From NCBI RefSeq assembly GCF_010998615.1, contig NZ_JAAEAH010000005.1, forward strand, positions 62,001-126,000: a DNA stretch of 64,000 nt. Reading direction: 5' to 3'. Below are positions 33,901 to 43,392 of the stretch, piece after piece. Both the position numbers and the translations under genes were made by a program. The first letter of the stretch is position 1; each line of letters begins with the position of its first letter. The stretch comes from Myxococcus sp. CA023. Lineage in GTDB: Bacteria > Myxococcota > Myxococcia > Myxococcales > Myxococcaceae. The notes under the pieces were generated by a model. That model was not told the origin of the DNA. It did no database searches and saw only the letters and a program-made list of their open reading frames with translations.

Positions 33901-35003
33901 TGGGCGTCGGAGAAGGCCAGGTGGCCGCCATAGGAGGCCAGGGCCTTCTGGAGCGACACGGGATTGGCGCGCGAGGTGAGGAACAGGATGGCGACGGAGC
34001 GGCGCACCTGTGCGGGGCGCGGCTCGCCCGGTGCCGCGGGCCGAGGCGTCGTGGGCTCGGTGGCGCGGAGGGCGTGCTCGAAGGCCTCGCGCAGCGCGCT
34101 GCCCAGCGCGGCGGCGTTCTCCGGACGGCGGGCGGGCTCCTTCGCCAGACAGCGCAGCACCACCTCCTCCACCGCGGGCGCCACGGGCGCGAAGTCGGAC
34201 GGGGGCGGTGGGCGCAGCGACAGGTGGGCCTGGAGCACGTCCGGGGTGGGGCCGAAGAAGGGCGGCCGTCCGGTGAGCATCTCGTAGAGGAGGACGCCCA
34301 GCGCGTACACGTCCGTGCGTGCGGAGATGTCCGCATTGCCCGCACATTGCTCGGGGGCCATGTACTCCGCGGTGCCGGCGAAGCCAGACGCGTCACTGGG
34401 CGTGGAGGCATCGCTGGGCTGCGAGGCGCTCTCCGTGGTGGCGCCCCGCACCAGGCCGAAGTCGAAGACGCGCACGCGGCCCGTTGCTTCGTCGACGAAG
34501 AGGTGCTCCGGCTTGAGGTCGCAGTGGGCGAGCCCGTGTGCGTGGACCTGGGCCACCGTGTCCACCACGGCCAGCGCGCGAGGCGCCAGCTCTTCGGGGG
34601 GCAGCGGTCCCGCGGCGCGAGCCAGCCGGTCCGCCAGGGTGGGAAGCGGCACGTACTCCATGGCCAGGAAGCGCGCGCCACCCGTCATGGCGCCCGCCTC
34701 GTAGAGCGCGGGCACCGTGGGCGGCCCGAGCACGCGCAGGGCCTCCGACTCACGGGCGAGCTGGGCGCGGCCCAACCAGTTGCTCCCGCGGGCCACCTTG
34801 ATGGCCACGCGCAGGCCGTCCGCTTCGCGCAGGGCGCCCAGCAGCACGCCGAAGCCTCCTCGCGCGAAGACGCCGTCCACCTGGTAGCCCGGAACAGCGG
34901 GCACAGGGGACGGCGAGGGCGTGTCTCCCTGAGGAGACGGTCCTGGCGGGCACGGCGCATGAGAGCCTTCCCAGCGCCGTCCGCATGTCTGGCATCGCGG
35001 CAC
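30990..35003 (-). CDS. Giant Ser/Thr kinase-AAA ATPase-TPR signalling protein
   Basis: 1337 residues. An N-terminal zinc-ribbon-like CQTCGRRW is followed by the kinase domain (~40-300: VAIKVA, HCDLKPEHL, DFGLVRG, APEQCAG). A region of ~330-480 (RRSVAILFLTSRANP ... GAPRYLGAILSREDRYP) resembles a worn cyclase-type domain. The AAA/STAND ATPase then starts at VGREAELAEL with Walker A SERGLGKSHLA and LCLVLDDAHF as Walker B. The last ~500 residues are TPR-like helices. Start is GTG 35003. Such proteins act as large phosphorylation-controlled scaffolds; targets are unknown. Confidence 0.9.
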   Translation of the reverse strand: MPRCQTCGRRWEGSHAPCPPGPSPQGDTPSPSPVPAVPGYQVDGVFARGGFGVLLGALREADGLRVAIKVARGSNWLGRAQLARESEALRVLGPPTVPALYEAGAMTGGARFLAMEYVPLPTLADRLARAAGPLPPEELAPRALAVVDTVAQVHAHGLAHCDLKPEHLFVDEATGRVRVFDFGLVRGATTESASQPSDASTPSDASGFAGTAEYMAPEQCAGNADISARTDVYALGVLLYEMLTGRPPFFGPTPDVLQAHLSLRPPPPSDFAPVAPAVEEVVLRCLAKEPARRPENAAALGSALREAFEHALRATEPTTPRPAAPGEPRPAQVRRSVAILFLTSRANPVSLQKALASYGGHLAFSDAQRIAAVFDPDAGENPVRRAMRAAEGLAERGLSPNGLVDVSAVTVQRRPSGAPRYLGAILSREDRYPSGPEAHGLLLSPAAAEAVPEVPCMEVPELRGLLRPAPPGAAPRPDITVLQLGSEVLVGREAELAELLESARSAVGGATPTIVTVLSERGLGKSHLAATLARRLQLLLPHARVYSSRSREPVQGDPDGTLRTLLRCALNAFERDDTDTEQQTRAAILQRLGPTLGTELWPGVAATLGWYTPGGPELQSWAAAPGALRSLAMRAAGELLAANARERPLCLVLDDAHFAEETALDALEYACLAEASVPLWVCVLARPGFEKSRPTWGTRAAKQATLALPVLAADQAQSLCRLLLKPVENVPAQAVERIVERAQYVPLYLVELVRGLKRQGLVRQRAPGGSWYLVTDGLEKVPELRLVEWLADRELGALPPSLAAHARLCAMLGTDFTAATAEGVVRELEREGAAGGFPLDAGHATKRLLDSGLLVSHRHEGLSFRNELLREAVAATLPAAEREHVHHAAYRYFLSAAGAGERQRLPRLALHAAAAGRRDEAAALSIDLAESARGRHAFLDAEAMYTRALELLEPTDELRCLTALRGRGLMRIRIGRYDDSLADFAAARERARRLGHTRTEVELLLDEAMALDWVNDYTRSEARALEAQHLAATVASPYVQARLLLALGRAQFRKGEWQEARMPLEAAAERARRLGDAGYETQVVAQLLLAVILPNLGDIDETEHVLTEVITACTERGDHFHLGSAINNRRNLWVARKELTRALKDQERFMHLGRELGMVGWEYFAEHNLGELHYQAGDADAAAPHIARAIALERRHPEVASRPWALLLQARALAWMGRHTRAREVLTQVRHVMAEGPPGVELSPSEEVLFSMVELATRDAAPEAWWSLRERSAQVSVEQEPLEVLEMMGLAALRRGDREEAARVLREALERARHVPNLMEGRIRRSLEKVHASSSAT

Positions 35004-35096
35004 GGAGGGGACTCTACGTCAGGTGTCCTCCGGTTTCAGAACCCCCGGGGTCGTCTACGTACCATCCCGGGGGTCCAGAGTTTCCCACCACCGCGT

Positions 35097-36599
35097 TCAG
35101 CGTTCCGGGACTTCCACCGCGCGCAGCAGCGTGGACTCCGAACCCGGCATGCGCACGCGCAGGAGCAGCGCGGCGCCGGGCTTCGCGGCCGTCAGTGCCT
35201 GGGCGGCGTCCGACACGCTGGCGATTTTCTGGTCGCCCACCTGGACCAGCACCATGCCCGGCACCAGTCCTCCGCGCTCGGCGGGGCTGCCCGGCTCCAC
35301 GGCCACCACCTGCGCGCCGCCGTCCCGCGTGTCCGACAGCTGCACGCCCAGCCGCCTCGGCGCGGAGGCGGACGCGTTGCGCGGAAGCACCTCTTGCTCG
35401 CCATTCTGCGCGGGCCGCGTGCCCAGGGTGACGTCCATCGACTGCGCCTTGCCACCGCGCAGCAGGTCCACCTTCACGCGGCTGTCGGGCTGGAGCAGGG
35501 CCACGGCGCGCGTCAGTCCGCCCGCGGACTCCACCGGCTTGCCGTTGACGGAGGTGATGACGTCCTCCTCGCGCAGGCCGGCGCGCTCACCCGGGCTGCC
35601 TCGGTTGACGCCCGCCACCACCGCGCCCTTCATCGCTTCCAGGCCCAGCGCCCGCGCCAGGTCCGGCGTGAGGTCCTGCACGGCCAGGCCCAGCCAGCCG
35701 CGACGCACCACGCCCGTCTCCTTGAGCTGCGGCAGCAGCGCCTGGATGAGCTTGCTGGGCACCGCGAAGCCGATGCCCGTGGCGCCGCCGACGATGGCGG
35801 TGTTCATGCCCACCACCTCGCCCTGCATGTTGAAGAGCGGCCCGCCGGAGTTGCCGGGGTTGATGGCGGCGTCCGTCTGGAGGAATTCGTCATAGGGGCC
35901 CGCCTGGATGTCGCGGGCCCGCGCGGAGAGGATGCCCGCGCTCACGCTGGACGCCAGGCCGAAGGGATTGCCAATGGCCATGACGGCGTCGCCCACGCGC
36001 AGCGCGTCCGAGTCCCCCAGCGGCACCGCCGGCAGGTTGCCCGGCGCCCCCTTCAGCTTCAGCAGGGCCACGTCGGTGAGCGGGTCGCGGCCCATCACCT
36101 CCGCGTCGAAGGCACGTCCGTCATCCAGCTTCACGCGCACCTGGTCGGCGTCCTCCACCACGTGGTTGTTGGTGAGGACGATGCCCGAGGCGTCGATGAT
36201 GAAGCCGGAGCCCGCGCCCTGTCGCGCCGGGCCGTTGCCTTCGCCGCCGAACCCGGGCGGCAGGCCGAAGCGCTCCGCCATGCCGGGTGGCAGGCGCTGC
36301 ATGGCGGCTGACCTGCGGGGCCGCGCGCGCACCTCCACGTTGACGACCGCGCCCTTCACCGCGTCCACCAGCGGCGCCAGCGAGGTGATGCCGCCCTGGC
36401 TTCCGGCCACGGCCGGATTGAAGAGCGCCTTCTGGATGGGCGGCGCCGCCTGCGCCGGAACAGCGGCGGCGACCTGGGCGGTGGGAGCGGGCGTCGCCGC
36501 GGACGCGGAGCCAATGGCTTGGCCACAGGCGCCAAGCGTGGCGGCGGGAAGAAGGACCAGAGCACTGAGGAAGCGGCGGGAGGGGAGCGAGCAGGCCAT
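35097..36599 (-). CDS. HtrA/DegQ-type serine protease, probable lipoprotein
   Basis: 500 residues. The signal ends in LGAC, a good lipobox, so the protease is probably lipid-anchored in the envelope. The trypsin-like domain (~90-290) shows the triad: TNNHVV (His), TDVALLKL (Asp), INPGNSGGPLF (Ser). Two PDZ domains follow (~300-390 with VNRGSPGERAGLREEDVI, ~410-490 with VEPGSPAERGGLVPGM). It degrades or refolds misfolded envelope proteins. It is divergent from a lone receiver protein across a 655-base gap that holds repeated palindromes and sigma-54-like promoters. Confidence 0.93.
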   Translation of the reverse strand: MACSLPSRRFLSALVLLPAATLGACGQAIGSASAATPAPTAQVAAAVPAQAAPPIQKALFNPAVAGSQGGITSLAPLVDAVKGAVVNVEVRARPRRSAAMQRLPPGMAERFGLPPGFGGEGNGPARQGAGSGFIIDASGIVLTNNHVVEDADQVRVKLDDGRAFDAEVMGRDPLTDVALLKLKGAPGNLPAVPLGDSDALRVGDAVMAIGNPFGLASSVSAGILSARARDIQAGPYDEFLQTDAAINPGNSGGPLFNMQGEVVGMNTAIVGGATGIGFAVPSKLIQALLPQLKETGVVRRGWLGLAVQDLTPDLARALGLEAMKGAVVAGVNRGSPGERAGLREEDVITSVNGKPVESAGGLTRAVALLQPDSRVKVDLLRGGKAQSMDVTLGTRPAQNGEQEVLPRNASASAPRRLGVQLSDTRDGGAQVVAVEPGSPAERGGLVPGMVLVQVGDQKIASVSDAAQALTAAKPGAALLLRVRMPGSESTLLRAVEVPER

Positions 36600-36780
36600 C
36601 GTTCGTTCTCCAATCGAGAGGGAAAATGCCGGTTCAGGCGAGGGGCCTGCGCGAGAAAGGTCCCACCTTGGAGGGGTGGAAGGTGATGCCCTGCGGCCGA
36701 CTGTCCCCCGACGTCAGCAGCGGTCATCGCCATGGGGTTTCTTGCGTGAGCCCCGCGCCCGAACCGATGCTGGGAGGCAT

Positions 36781-36797
36781 TGCAGTTGGCGGGCCAA
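36781..36797 (-). promoter_or_regulatory. Candidate sigma-54 promoter for the HtrA gene
   Basis: Read on the minus strand it is TTGGCCCGCCAACTGCA, with the invariant GG (-24) and GC (-12) separated by exactly ten bases, although TGGCAC is TGGCCC here. It lies ~180 bases upstream of the htrA start and ~45 bases from the palindrome array. Confidence 0.5.
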
Positions 36798-36839
36798 CGC
36801 TCCTCGCCCTCGGGATGCCTCGGGGCCACAGTCCGTGCG

Positions 36840-36912
36840 TGCCCCAGGTGCCCCATCATCCCGGGGCAAACTGCCCCGGCTTGGGGCATTTCTCCCCGAG
36901 GCAACGTGCCCC
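36840..36912. promoter_or_regulatory. Array of GGGGCA/TGCCCC palindromes (putative enhancer sites)
   Basis: GGGGCA-AAC-TGCCCC (36863-36877) is a perfect 6-3-6 inverted repeat. GGGGCA-TTT-CTCCCC (36883-36897) follows with its centre 20 bp away, then GAGGCA-ACG-TGCCCC (36898-36912). TGCCCC-AGG-TGCCCC (36840-36854) has two half-sites at the same spacing. The array is between divergent htrA and the receiver gene. The same palindrome recurs at 41764-41798. Confidence 0.75.
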
Positions 36913-37146
36913 GCCCCATGTTCTGGGGCGCCAGCGGGCCATACAGCGGGTGTGGAACCTGTCAGGAGCGTCCCGCACCTGGGCCGGCGCGCTGTCCGGG
37001 TGTGCCGCGCCTGTCCCAGAAGCGGAGCGCCTCCTTATATGAGCGACAGGGATTGGGGCTCCTGGCTGCTCAGTCATGGGAGGCGAGCGAGCCCCCGCGG
37101 GCCGGCTGGCGGGCGGGCAGGGGCCAACGCTCCAGGGGCCACGGCG

Positions 37147-37162
37147 TGGCACGGCGGATGCT
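37147..37162 (+). promoter_or_regulatory. Sigma-54 promoter for the receiver protein gene
   Basis: TGGCACGGCGGATGCT has the -24 GG (37148-37149) and -12 GC (37160-37161) ten bases apart and a full TGGCAC. It lies ~95 bases before the ATG at 37255. It matches the promoter at 41692-41707 in 15 of 16 positions. Confidence 0.72.
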
Positions 37163-37254
37163 CATGGATTGGGCGCCCGGCGCCGCCCCGTCCCGAAGCG
37201 AGGAAGGGGCCCAGGTGCCGGGCGTGCCCACCACACCACAAGGAGCAGCCATTG

Positions 37255-37725
37255 ATGGGGCCAGACGAATTCACGGCGGTCAGCGACGAGGCGCGGGAGT
37301 GGCCGCTGTCGACGCGTGAGTGGGTGTCGCGCCGCAGCGCTCCGCGCATCCTCCTGGGGGAGGACCAACCCGAGATGCGCAGCCTGCTGCGGCGGGCGCT
37401 GTCCCGGCGCGGGTATGACGTCGTGGAGGCCCCGGACGGCCCGGGACTGGTCAAGGCGCTGGTGGACGGACTGCTCGCGGAGCAGACGCAGGTCCCCGAC
37501 CTCATCGTCACCGACGTGCGCATGCCCGGCTTCTCGGGCATCGAGGTGCTGGCCCGCCTGCGCCGCGAGGGCTGGACGACGCCCGTCATCCTCATCACCG
37601 CCTTCGGCGATGCGCAGCTCCACCAGGAAGCGGAGCTGCTCGGCGCGGCGCGTGTGCTCAACAAGCCCTTCGCCATGGAGGATTTGTGCGAGGCGGTGGA
37701 GACGCTGGTACCGCCGCCGCGCTGA
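37255..37725 (+). CDS. Single-domain response regulator
   Basis: 156 residues: a 28-residue leader, then a CheY-like receiver with ILLGEDQPEMRSLL (acidic pair), the phospho-acceptor Asp in LIVTDVRMPGFSG, the Thr in ILITAFGD and the Lys in VLNKPFAMED. There is no output domain, so it must act through a partner protein. AAGGAGCAGCC lies just before the ATG. It has its own sigma-54-type promoter under a palindrome array shared with the two-component pair at 38689-41516, so it is a likely member of that regulon. Confidence 0.88.
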   Translation: MGPDEFTAVSDEAREWPLSTREWVSRRSAPRILLGEDQPEMRSLLRRALSRRGYDVVEAPDGPGLVKALVDGLLAEQTQVPDLIVTDVRMPGFSGIEVLARLRREGWTTPVILITAFGDAQLHQEAELLGAARVLNKPFAMEDLCEAVETLVPPPR

Positions 37726-37885
37726 GCCTTCACGGCGCGCGTGCCCCGACTGTTCGCCCAGTGTCGTGGGCCCGGCGAGAAATCCGATGGACGCGGTGGG
37801 GCGGGTGCTTGCACCCTGACGGGCCTGGGTCCAGGCTCGCGCGGGGCGGTGGGCGTCGCACGAACCGCTTCACTCGAGGCGTCTC

Positions 37886-38686
37886 ATGCGGATTCCATCC
37901 TCGCTGCTGTCCTTGCTCGCGCTGGGCGCGGCGTGCCATTGCAGCCCCACGAACCGGCCGGTGCCGGATGCGGGAGGCGGCGTGCAGGAACCCGTGCGGC
38001 GCGTGGCGCACATCATCCGTGAGTATCCCCACGCGACGAATGCCTTCACCCAGGGACTGGTGTTCCACCAGGGGCACCTCTTCGAGAGCACCGGGCACCA
38101 GGGGACGCTGCGGCAGCTGTCGCTGGAGAGCGCGCAGCCGGTGTGGATGGAGCGCCTGGGGAACATCTTCGCGGAGGGCCTGGCCAGCGACGGCGAGCGC
38201 CTGTACCAGCTCACCTGGACCGAAGGACTGCTCTTCACCTGGAGCGGCATGCCGCCGCGGCGCGAGCGGACCACGCGCTACTCGGGGGAGGGCTGGGGCC
38301 TCTGCTATTGGAACGGGAAGCTGGTGCGCAGCGATGGCGGCACCATGCTCACCTTCCATGAGCCCGACGGCTTCGCCCTGGTGGGCGCGGTGCAGGTGAA
38401 GCTGCGCGGCCAGCCCGTGGAGCTCATCAACGAGCTGGAGTGCGCCAACGGCGTCATCTACGCCAACATCTGGCACAGCTCGGACGTGCTGGAAATCGAC
38501 CCCGCCACGGGCACGGTGGTGGGCGTCATCGACGCGTCGGCGCTGACGCGCGCGGTGGCGGGGCAGGTGACCAACCCCGAGGCCGTGCTCAACGGCATCG
38601 CCGTGGAGCCGGGCTCGGGCCGCATCTTCATGACGGGGAAGCTGTGGCCCCGCATCTTCGAGGTGCGTCTGGACGTGGTGGACTGA
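37886..38686 (+). CDS. Glutaminyl-peptide cyclotransferase (glutamine cyclotransferase family)
   Basis: 266 residues with a lipoprotein-like N-terminus (LGAACHC). The body is the five-bladed propeller of plant/bacterial-type glutaminyl cyclases: YPHATNAFTQGLVFHQGHLFESTG is the family's most conserved stretch, and INELECANGVIYANIWHSSDVLEID and PEAVLNGIAVEPGSGRIFMTGKLWPRIFEV complete it. It converts N-terminal Gln of exported proteins to pyroglutamate. It is convergent with the sigma-54 activator gene (2 bases apart). Confidence 0.92.
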   Translation: MRIPSSLLSLLALGAACHCSPTNRPVPDAGGGVQEPVRRVAHIIREYPHATNAFTQGLVFHQGHLFESTGHQGTLRQLSLESAQPVWMERLGNIFAEGLASDGERLYQLTWTEGLLFTWSGMPPRRERTTRYSGEGWGLCYWNGKLVRSDGGTMLTFHEPDGFALVGAVQVKLRGQPVELINELECANGVIYANIWHSSDVLEIDPATGTVVGVIDASALTRAVAGQVTNPEAVLNGIAVEPGSGRIFMTGKLWPRIFEVRLDVVD

Positions 38687-38688
38687 CG

Positions 38689-40037
<1,349 letters not shown>

Positions 40038-40056
<19 letters not shown>

Positions 40057-41516
40057 GTGTCTTCACCCCTTGGCAGGTAGATGGAGAAGCAGCTACCTCG
40101 TCCGGGCTCGCTGCGCACGGCAATCCAGCCGCCATGCTCCAGCATGAGCCCATAGGAGACAGACAGGCCCAGTCCGGTGCCCTCGCCCACGTCCTTGGTG
40201 GTGAAGAAGGGCTCGAAGACGTAGGCCAGCACGTCCTCGGGGATGCCCTGGCCCTCGTCCTCCACGTCCAGGCGCACGTAGTCCGCCTCGGGCCCGCCCA
40301 CATCCGGGGGCGGGGTGTTCCGGGTGTGGGCCGCGCGCACGCGCACCGTGCCCGGCTGCTTCATGGCCTGCACGCCGTTCATCACCAGGTTGGTGAGCAC
40401 CTGCTGCACCTGGCCCGCGTCCACCTCCACCGTGAGCCCCGCGGGGATGTCCGTCTCCAGCGTGACGCTGCCGCGCGCCGCCATGGAGCGCAGCAGCGAC
40501 AGGGTGCGTTCGACCAGGCCCTGCACGTCTTCCGGCGCGCGGTGCGGCTTCCTTCGCCGCGCGAAGTCGAGGAGCTGACGGATGATGGCCGTCATGTGCT
40601 GGGCCTGCTGCGAGATGATTTGCGCGCACTCGCCCACTTCCTCGCCCTCCGCCTCGCCGGAGGAAATCATCTTCGCCCGGCCCATGACGACGTTGAGCGG
40701 GGTGCCCAGCTCATGCGCCACGCCGGAGGCCAGCTTGCCCACGGTGGTGAGCCGGTCCGCATGACGCAGGTGGTCCACGGCGGACAGGCGCGCGGCCGTC
40801 TCCGTGGCGAGGCGCGAGCGCGTCTCCTCCAGTTGCTCGCCCATGCGGTTCATGGCGCCGGCCAGCGTGGTGAGCTCGTCGCCGCGGCGCTGCGGGAGCG
40901 GCACGCGGGCGGTGAGGTCTCCCTCGCCGATGCGGTGGGCCAAAGACACGAGCTGGTCCACCGGCTCGCCCACCAGCCGGCGGCCCATGGCCATGGCGGC
41001 CACGATGAAGCCAATGGCCATGGCGGCGGTGGCTGCGAAGGTGCCCATGACCACGGTGTTGACGTACTTCTGCTGTTCGCCCAGCGACTCGGTGATTTCG
41101 ATGGCGCCCAGCCGGTCGCCGATGAGCACCGGCGTGTACGAATGCAGCAGGCCGGGGTCCACGGCGGGGTCCACCATGGAGCCGTCCTTGCCCTGGAGCA
41201 GGGACGAGAGCAGGCGCGGTGGGAAGCCGGTGAGGGCCGGGGTGCCGGGGCCGCCATCCAGCCACACCCAGCGCAGGTGGACCTGCTCCTGGAAGCGGTT
41301 GGCCTGGTGGAGCAGGGTGAGCGCCTCACGCTCCCCGGCGAGCTGCCACGCCTTGCCAATGGAGCCGGCGAGCGTGTGGCCGAGCAACCGGTGGTCATGT
41401 TGCATGTCCAGGGCGGAGCGCTCGAGCTCGCGGCGGACCTGGACGTACTGCAAGCCCGCCATGACGGCGATGGCGAGCAGGACGAGGGCGAGGGTGAACT
41501 TGCGGGCGAGTCTCAC
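40038..41516 (-). CDS. Membrane histidine kinase partner of the NtrC-type regulator
   Basis: 492 residues. There are two transmembrane segments (~8-25 and ~180-205) around a ~150-residue periplasmic sensor. A HAMP domain (RLVGEPVDQLVSLAHRIGEGDL) and HisKA follow, with the His in ASGVAHELGTPLNVVMGRAK, then NLVMNGVQAM, DVEDEGQGIPE, FEPFFTTK and GTGLGLSVSYGLM. HELGTPL is the NtrB/ZraS-like variant. It is the first gene of a two-gene operon, preceded by a sigma-54-type promoter and palindromes, so autoregulation is likely. The periplasmic sensor and a nearby HtrA suggest envelope-stress sensing, as inference. Confidence 0.92.
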
Positions 41517-41691
41517 GGGCGGTTCGAAAGAGGCTGCTCCGGTCCGTGCGCCTCGAGGGGAGGGAGCGCACGGACTGGAGGTGGGTTCTCACAACGTACC
41601 GCGAGTGCTGCAACAAGGAAGGCGGCGTTTGCCGCACGAGCCCTCGCCGGCTGTCGGGGCGGGCGGGACGTGCTTCCTTGGGCCCACGCAA

Positions 41692-41707
41692 AGCATCCGC
41701 TGTGCCA
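41692..41707 (-). promoter_or_regulatory. Sigma-54 promoter of the histidine kinase-NtrC operon
   Basis: On the minus strand TGGCACAGCGGATGCT has GG and GC ten bases apart and differs from the promoter at 37147-37162 at one position. It lies ~175 bases upstream of the kinase start, and the palindromes are 57-91 bases further upstream. Confidence 0.72.
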
Positions 41708-41763
41708 ACGGATGCGGGGCGGGGCCTCACTCGGGGACGCGTGTGCCGTGTCCCACCCTGGGC

Positions 41764-41798
41764 GGGGCAGATTGCCCCGGAGAGGGGCAGGATGCCCC
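41764..41798. promoter_or_regulatory. Two perfect GGGGCA-N3-TGCCCC palindromes
   Basis: GGGGCA-GAT-TGCCCC (41764-41778) and GGGGCA-GGA-TGCCCC (41784-41798) have centres exactly 20 bp apart, two helical turns, as in the array at 36863-36897. They lie upstream of the sigma-54-type promoter for the kinase/NtrC operon and just beyond the end of the DUF4139 gene. Confidence 0.78.
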
Positions 41799-41808
41799 GG
41801 GCAAGCCG

Positions 41809-43377
41809 TCAGAGCCCCTTCGTTTCATAGCTGGACGGGGCGTCGACGTGGAAGGCGAAGTCCAGGGTGCGCTTCTCGCCCGGAGCCAGCTTCACCTTCC
41901 AGGTCGCGATGCCGTCGTTGGACTGGAGCGTGTAACCAGCCGTCGTCTCGGGCTCCAGCTCCACCTTCACGTCCTCCAACTCGGACACTGGGAAGTGCTC
42001 GGAGAGCTCCACTTCTTCCGGGTGCGCGCGCAGGTTGTTCAGCGTGAACTGGTAGGCGTATCGGAACCGCTGCGTGTCCTTGAACAGGCCCTTGGGGCGC
42101 TGGAGTTCCTCCACCACGCGGCGCTCCACGCGCAAGCCTTCTTCCACGCCGAAGGTCAGCTCGAAGGGTGCGCCCTGCGCCACGTGCTCCAGGGACTGGC
42201 GGCCGATGAAGCCTGTCCCCCGGTAGAGGTCCACGTCGCCGGGCAGCAGCGGGAATGCGGCGGCGTTGTTCATGCGGGCCACGCGGAAGACGACGGGGTG
42301 TAGCTTGGGGATGGTGCGCCAGTGGAACGCGGCCTTGAGCCGGGTTTGTGCCACCTGCACGCGCACGGCGCTGTCATCGCCAGGGATGCTCACGGGGGTC
42401 GGCGCCACCAGTTGCACGGACAGGCCCTGTGGTACGGATTCGAGTCCCTTCGAACGCGCGGTGTTGTCGGTACCTCCCGCGTGGGCGTGCTGTGGCTGCT
42501 CGTCGCGGCGCACCAACACCCGGCGCTCTTTCGTCCGTTCCTCCGCGAACACGGTCAGGGGCCGGATTGCCGGAAGCGTCGCGTCCCGTTGCGGCTGCGC
42601 CGTGGAGAGCACCAGCTTCGCCTCCGTCCAATCCTCGCCGGTGGCCTGGCGCACCGTGGCCAGCGTTGTCAACTCCATCGTCCGGGTGTTCTCGTTCGCG
42701 CGGGCCTCATAGGAAGGTGTCCAGGAAACCTGGCCCACCAGATAGGTCAGCTCCACGCGGGCCCGCGTTCCCTCGGGACAGGACAGGCGCACCTCCACGC
42801 GGCGTTCCTGTCGTTCGGTGTCGAGCCGGAGCATCTCTATTTCGGCTTCCACCTGAGAGCGCTGTTTCTCGAGCGCACGAAGCCTGGCGCTCGCCTCCAG
42901 AGCCTCGGTCATCGCGCGCTGCCGCACGGCCAACGCCGAATCGAGGGCGGCTTCCCAGGCACGTGGGTCAGGCTTTGAAGAAGCCGTCAGTTCCCGGGTG
43001 ATGCGGTCCACGGCGACATCCGTGTAGCCGTTCGCGAGCGTTCTCAGGTCGCTCACTCGTGCCACCGCGTCGTTGTGGGCCTTTTCCTCACGGAGGATGG
43101 CGCCCAGGCGGGTTTCCAGGCGGGCGCGTTCCTCGCGATGGGCTTCCTCTCGCGTGTACTCCTCGCTGATGAGGCCTTCCACTGTGGCGCCCGTGGCGCG
43201 GGCACGCACACTGTCGGCTGCGGCGGCCAGGGGGACGGCTTCGAAACGGGCGCTGGTGGGGCCTCGGCACGTCACGGTCTGCTCGCGCGTGACTTGCGCA
43301 CGGTCCGGGTACACCACGACGGTGGACACCTTGGCGGACGCGACGAGCGCCCACAGCGTCAGGGACAGGGCAGGCAT
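41809..43377 (-). CDS. DUF4140/DUF4139 (MuiA-like) envelope protein
   Basis: 522 residues. A signal-like N-terminus is followed by VSTVVVYPDRAQVTREQTV, the hallmark start of DUF4140. A long coiled coil (~60-190) follows, then the DUF4139 beta-rich domain: VELTYLVGQVSWTPSYEARAN, TGEDWTEAKLVLSTAQP and a C-terminal TWKVKLAPGEKRTLDFAFHV. The family is exported and of unknown biochemical function, named for a mucoidy inhibitor. It lies 15 bases after a longer paralogue and is likely co-transcribed with it. Confidence 0.85.
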   Translation of the reverse strand: MPALSLTLWALVASAKVSTVVVYPDRAQVTREQTVTCRGPTSARFEAVPLAAAADSVRARATGATVEGLISEEYTREEAHREERARLETRLGAILREEKAHNDAVARVSDLRTLANGYTDVAVDRITRELTASSKPDPRAWEAALDSALAVRQRAMTEALEASARLRALEKQRSQVEAEIEMLRLDTERQERRVEVRLSCPEGTRARVELTYLVGQVSWTPSYEARANENTRTMELTTLATVRQATGEDWTEAKLVLSTAQPQRDATLPAIRPLTVFAEERTKERRVLVRRDEQPQHAHAGGTDNTARSKGLESVPQGLSVQLVAPTPVSIPGDDSAVRVQVAQTRLKAAFHWRTIPKLHPVVFRVARMNNAAAFPLLPGDVDLYRGTGFIGRQSLEHVAQGAPFELTFGVEEGLRVERRVVEELQRPKGLFKDTQRFRYAYQFTLNNLRAHPEEVELSEHFPVSELEDVKVELEPETTAGYTLQSNDGIATWKVKLAPGEKRTLDFAFHVDAPSSYETKGL

Positions 43378-43392
43378 GGTTCGGTCCTCGGG

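Noticed and set aside
33687..36311. 874-codon plus-strand ORF opposite the giant kinase and htrA
   Set aside because: Antisense to two well-supported genes, with repetitive Arg/Gly/His content.
35908..37254. N-terminal extension of the receiver protein (605-codon frame)
   Set aside because: The upstream part is antisense to htrA and crosses the palindrome region; the ATG at 37255 with AAGGAG and a sigma-54 promoter upstream is the credible start.
36600..37254. Minor ORFs in the htrA/receiver gap
   Set aside because: They have no ribosome-binding sites and cross the palindromes and promoters; the region is better explained as regulatory DNA.
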